Origin: Candidatus Omnitrophota bacterium | Lineage (GTDB): Bacteria > Omnitrophota > Koll11 > Duberdicusellales > 4484-171 | Length of the DNA stretch: 6,129 nucleotides | NCBI GenBank assembly: GCA_021735115.1 | Contig: JAIPHQ010000050.1 | Span: 1-6,129, forward strand | Direction: 5' to 3' | Part shown: positions 5,046 through 6,129 of the stretch, one piece after another | How positions within the stretch are numbered: the stretch's first letter is position 1 | How the letters are laid out: every line of letters starts with the position of its first letter | Program-made: the position numbers and the translations under genes | The notes under the pieces: generated by a model | What the model was told of the DNA's origin: nothing | What the model saw: the letters and a program-made list of their open reading frames with translations, nothing else | Databases searched by the model: none

Positions 5046-5993
5046 TTATAAGGAAAATGGAGTAAATTTTAAATAAATACCTAACCATAAAGGAATAGTC
5101 CCTATGCTAAGTAGATGAGTAATAAATACACATTGGGATACAAATCTGCTATCAGCACCTCTCATATTGACAACTATTGGAAGCGTTGCCGCAGAAGGCA
5201 TAGCTGCCTCTAGCACTATAAATAATCCTAATAATGAAAAAAATTCAAATTTTAAAACAACCAAAAAAACTAAAAGAGGCAGGACTATTAATTTTAAAAA
5301 AGAAGCTTCCAGAAGAATAAACCATCTCTTGTAAATATCCTGGAGTTCTATTTTGGCAAGCCAGCAGCCTAAAATAAGCATCGAAAGCACAAAACTGGTT
5401 TGGCCAATCATATCAATCGGCCCCATTAATAAATTTGGGATAAATTTTGCAGTATGAGTATAGATAAAAAATAAAGCTATCAACGTTCCTGCTACAGGAG
5501 GATTTAATAAAGACCTAAACCCGAATTTTTCAAATCTTTGCTTAAAAATAAAAAAACTGCCAATTGACCACATTAGGATATTAAAGCCTAAAAGATAAAG
5601 AAAAATATAAACCAGAAACTCATTTTTTAACTCTTTTGCAAAAAGAAAATAAGCAATATTCATCGGTAGATAACCGGCATTTTGAAAACTAACTACACTG
5701 AAAAACTCTCGTTTTTTAACCTTATTGCGCCCCCAGCTGATTAAAATCGATAAAATTAAACCGCCCAAAAAAATAGCAAAACTTATTCCTAAAAAAGTCC
5801 AGATAGAATGAGAAAGGACTGTCTGATAATCACCTATTAGATGAGAAAAAAATAAACAGGGAATTGAAAAATTAATAACAAATGAAGTTAAAAATTTTAA
5901 CACCCTTTTATCAATAATCTTCTGCTTATAAAGAACAAACCCAAAACAGGCAATTAAGGAAAGTTTTATAACAGATAATGAAATAGCAATCAT
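5046..5993 (-). CDS. AEC-family permease (auxin efflux carrier-like)
   Basis: This 315-residue integral membrane protein has about ten hydrophobic segments in two halves of five, the usual length and layout of AEC transporters (Mem_trans family). Matching features are NFSIPCLFF (41-49), the first-half crossover QNAGYLPMNIAYF (104-116), NPPVAGTLIALFF (164-176), a charged mid-loop, and the second-half crossover LEAAMPSAATLPIVV (261-275). Bacterial members export or import organic acids such as malate or malonate; nothing here points to a substrate, and the plant auxin name should not be read literally. The ATG at 5993 follows the -10 box by 7 nt, and there is no Shine-Dalgarno. It is the first gene of the leftward operon. 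Confidence 0.92.
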   Translation of the reverse strand: MIAISLSVIKLSLIACFGFVLYKQKIIDKRVLKFLTSFVINFSIPCLFFSHLIGDYQTVLSHSIWTFLGISFAIFLGGLILSILISWGRNKVKKREFFSVVSFQNAGYLPMNIAYFLFAKELKNEFLVYIFLYLLGFNILMWSIGSFFIFKQRFEKFGFRSLLNPPVAGTLIALFFIYTHTAKFIPNLLMGPIDMIGQTSFVLSMLILGCWLAKIELQDIYKRWFILLEASFLKLIVLPLLVFLVVLKFEFFSLLGLFIVLEAAMPSAATLPIVVNMRGADSRFVSQCVFITHLLSIGTIPLWLGIYLKFTPFSL

Positions 5994-6000
5994 AGCTAAA

Positions 6001-6028
6001 ATTATAACATAGGATATTTCATTGACAA
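6001..6028 (-). promoter_or_regulatory. Promoter of the permease-smpB-phosphatase operon
   Basis: On the minus strand the -35 is TTGTCA (6023-6028, 5 of 6), the spacer is 16 nt, and the -10 is a perfect TATAAT (6001-6006). The ATG at 5993 begins 7 nt after the -10, so a start at the usual distance would fall on or next to the A of the ATG and give a leaderless mRNA. The -35 overlaps the divergent tRNA-Ser promoter's -35 by five bases. Confidence 0.7.
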
Positions 6029-6050
6029 ATACAATAAACTTGGCTATAAA
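6022..6050 (+). promoter_or_regulatory. Near-consensus promoter of tRNA-Ser
   Basis: The -35 is TTGACA (6022-6027, perfect), the spacer is exactly 17 nt, and the -10 is TATAAA (6045-6050, 5 of 6). The start should be near 6057, about 45 nt before the tRNA. Strong consensus elements are expected for a tRNA gene. Confidence 0.8.
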
Positions 6051-6083
6051 AGAAAGGACAAAGCATCTTTAATAATTATTACA

Positions 6084-6098
6084 TTAGCTATAAGCTAA
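6084..6098. repeat. Short inverted repeat in the tRNA-Ser leader
   Basis: TTAGCT (6084-6089) and AGCTAA (6093-6098) form a 6-bp stem with a 3-nt loop, ending 3 nt before the mature tRNA-Ser 5' end. TTAGCTAT (6084-6091) is also the exact inverse of ATAGCTAA at 5992-5999, which overlaps the permease start codon. The stem is weak and may have no function. Confidence 0.4.
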
Positions 6099-6101
6099 AT
6101 C

Positions 6102-6129
6102 GGAGAGGTGCCAGAGTCTGGTTGAATGG
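6102..6129 (+). tRNA. tRNA-Ser, 5' part only (cut by window edge)
   Basis: GGAGAGGTGCCAGAG (6102-6116) continuing to GGTTGAATGG is the typical 5' acceptor and D-arm sequence of bacterial serine tRNAs. The window ends before the anticodon, so the isoacceptor cannot be named. It sits about 45 nt downstream of a near-perfect promoter on the same strand and is divergent from all protein genes here. Confidence 0.85.

Noticed and set aside
1..6129. Defence system, CRISPR array, prophage or insertion sequence
   Set aside because: No transposase, integrase, nuclease or spaced direct-repeat array is present; all protein genes match housekeeping, envelope or transport families.

Overview
The window is AT-rich bacterial DNA, with GC-rich islands only at the tRNA genes and one hairpin. 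It looks like ordinary chromosome from a diderm bacterium, probably uncultured. The pointers are bacterial SmpB, flavin-dependent ThyX, a membrane-anchored AsmA/DUF748-like protein of a kind usual in cells with an outer membrane, and tRNA genes with encoded CCA. The mix (DUF6580 membrane protein, AEC permease, ThyX, AsmA-like protein, low GC) would fit a lineage such as Omnitrophota or Elusimicrobiota. That placement is inference with low confidence. I see no phage, transposase, CRISPR array or defence gene.

All protein genes are on the minus strand, so the transcription order runs from right to left. At the far right a tRNA-Ser gene begins on the plus strand (6102, cut by the window edge). 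It is divergent from the minus-strand set, and the two promoters share one near-palindromic -35 site around 6022-6028. Leftwards come an AEC-family permease (5046-5993), smpB (4574-5020) and an inositol-monophosphatase-family phosphatase (3791-4561), closely packed and probably one operon. A second promoter at 3754-3781 precedes a DUF6580 membrane protein (3250-3744) and thyX (2514-3221). A third promoter (2460-2487) precedes a structured leader of about 110 nt and abutting tRNA-Pro(UGG) and tRNA-Arg(UCU) genes with no base between them. Next come a heptamer tandem repeat and a GC-rich palindrome (2130-2187), an AsmA/DUF748-like gene (885-2105), and a formyltransferase gene that runs off the left edge (1-860).

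The genes are a housekeeping and envelope mixture: ribosome rescue (SmpB), dTMP synthesis (ThyX), phosphate-ester hydrolysis, two inner-membrane transport-type proteins, a periplasm-facing lipid/envelope protein and a folate-dependent formyltransferase. They do not form an obvious single pathway. The least ordinary parts are regulatory or structural: promoters so close to start codons that mRNAs would be leaderless or nearly so, the divergent shared -35, the palindromic elements on both sides of the tRNA pair, and three 11-residue repeats at the C-terminus of the AsmA-like protein. I found no convincing new multi-gene system.
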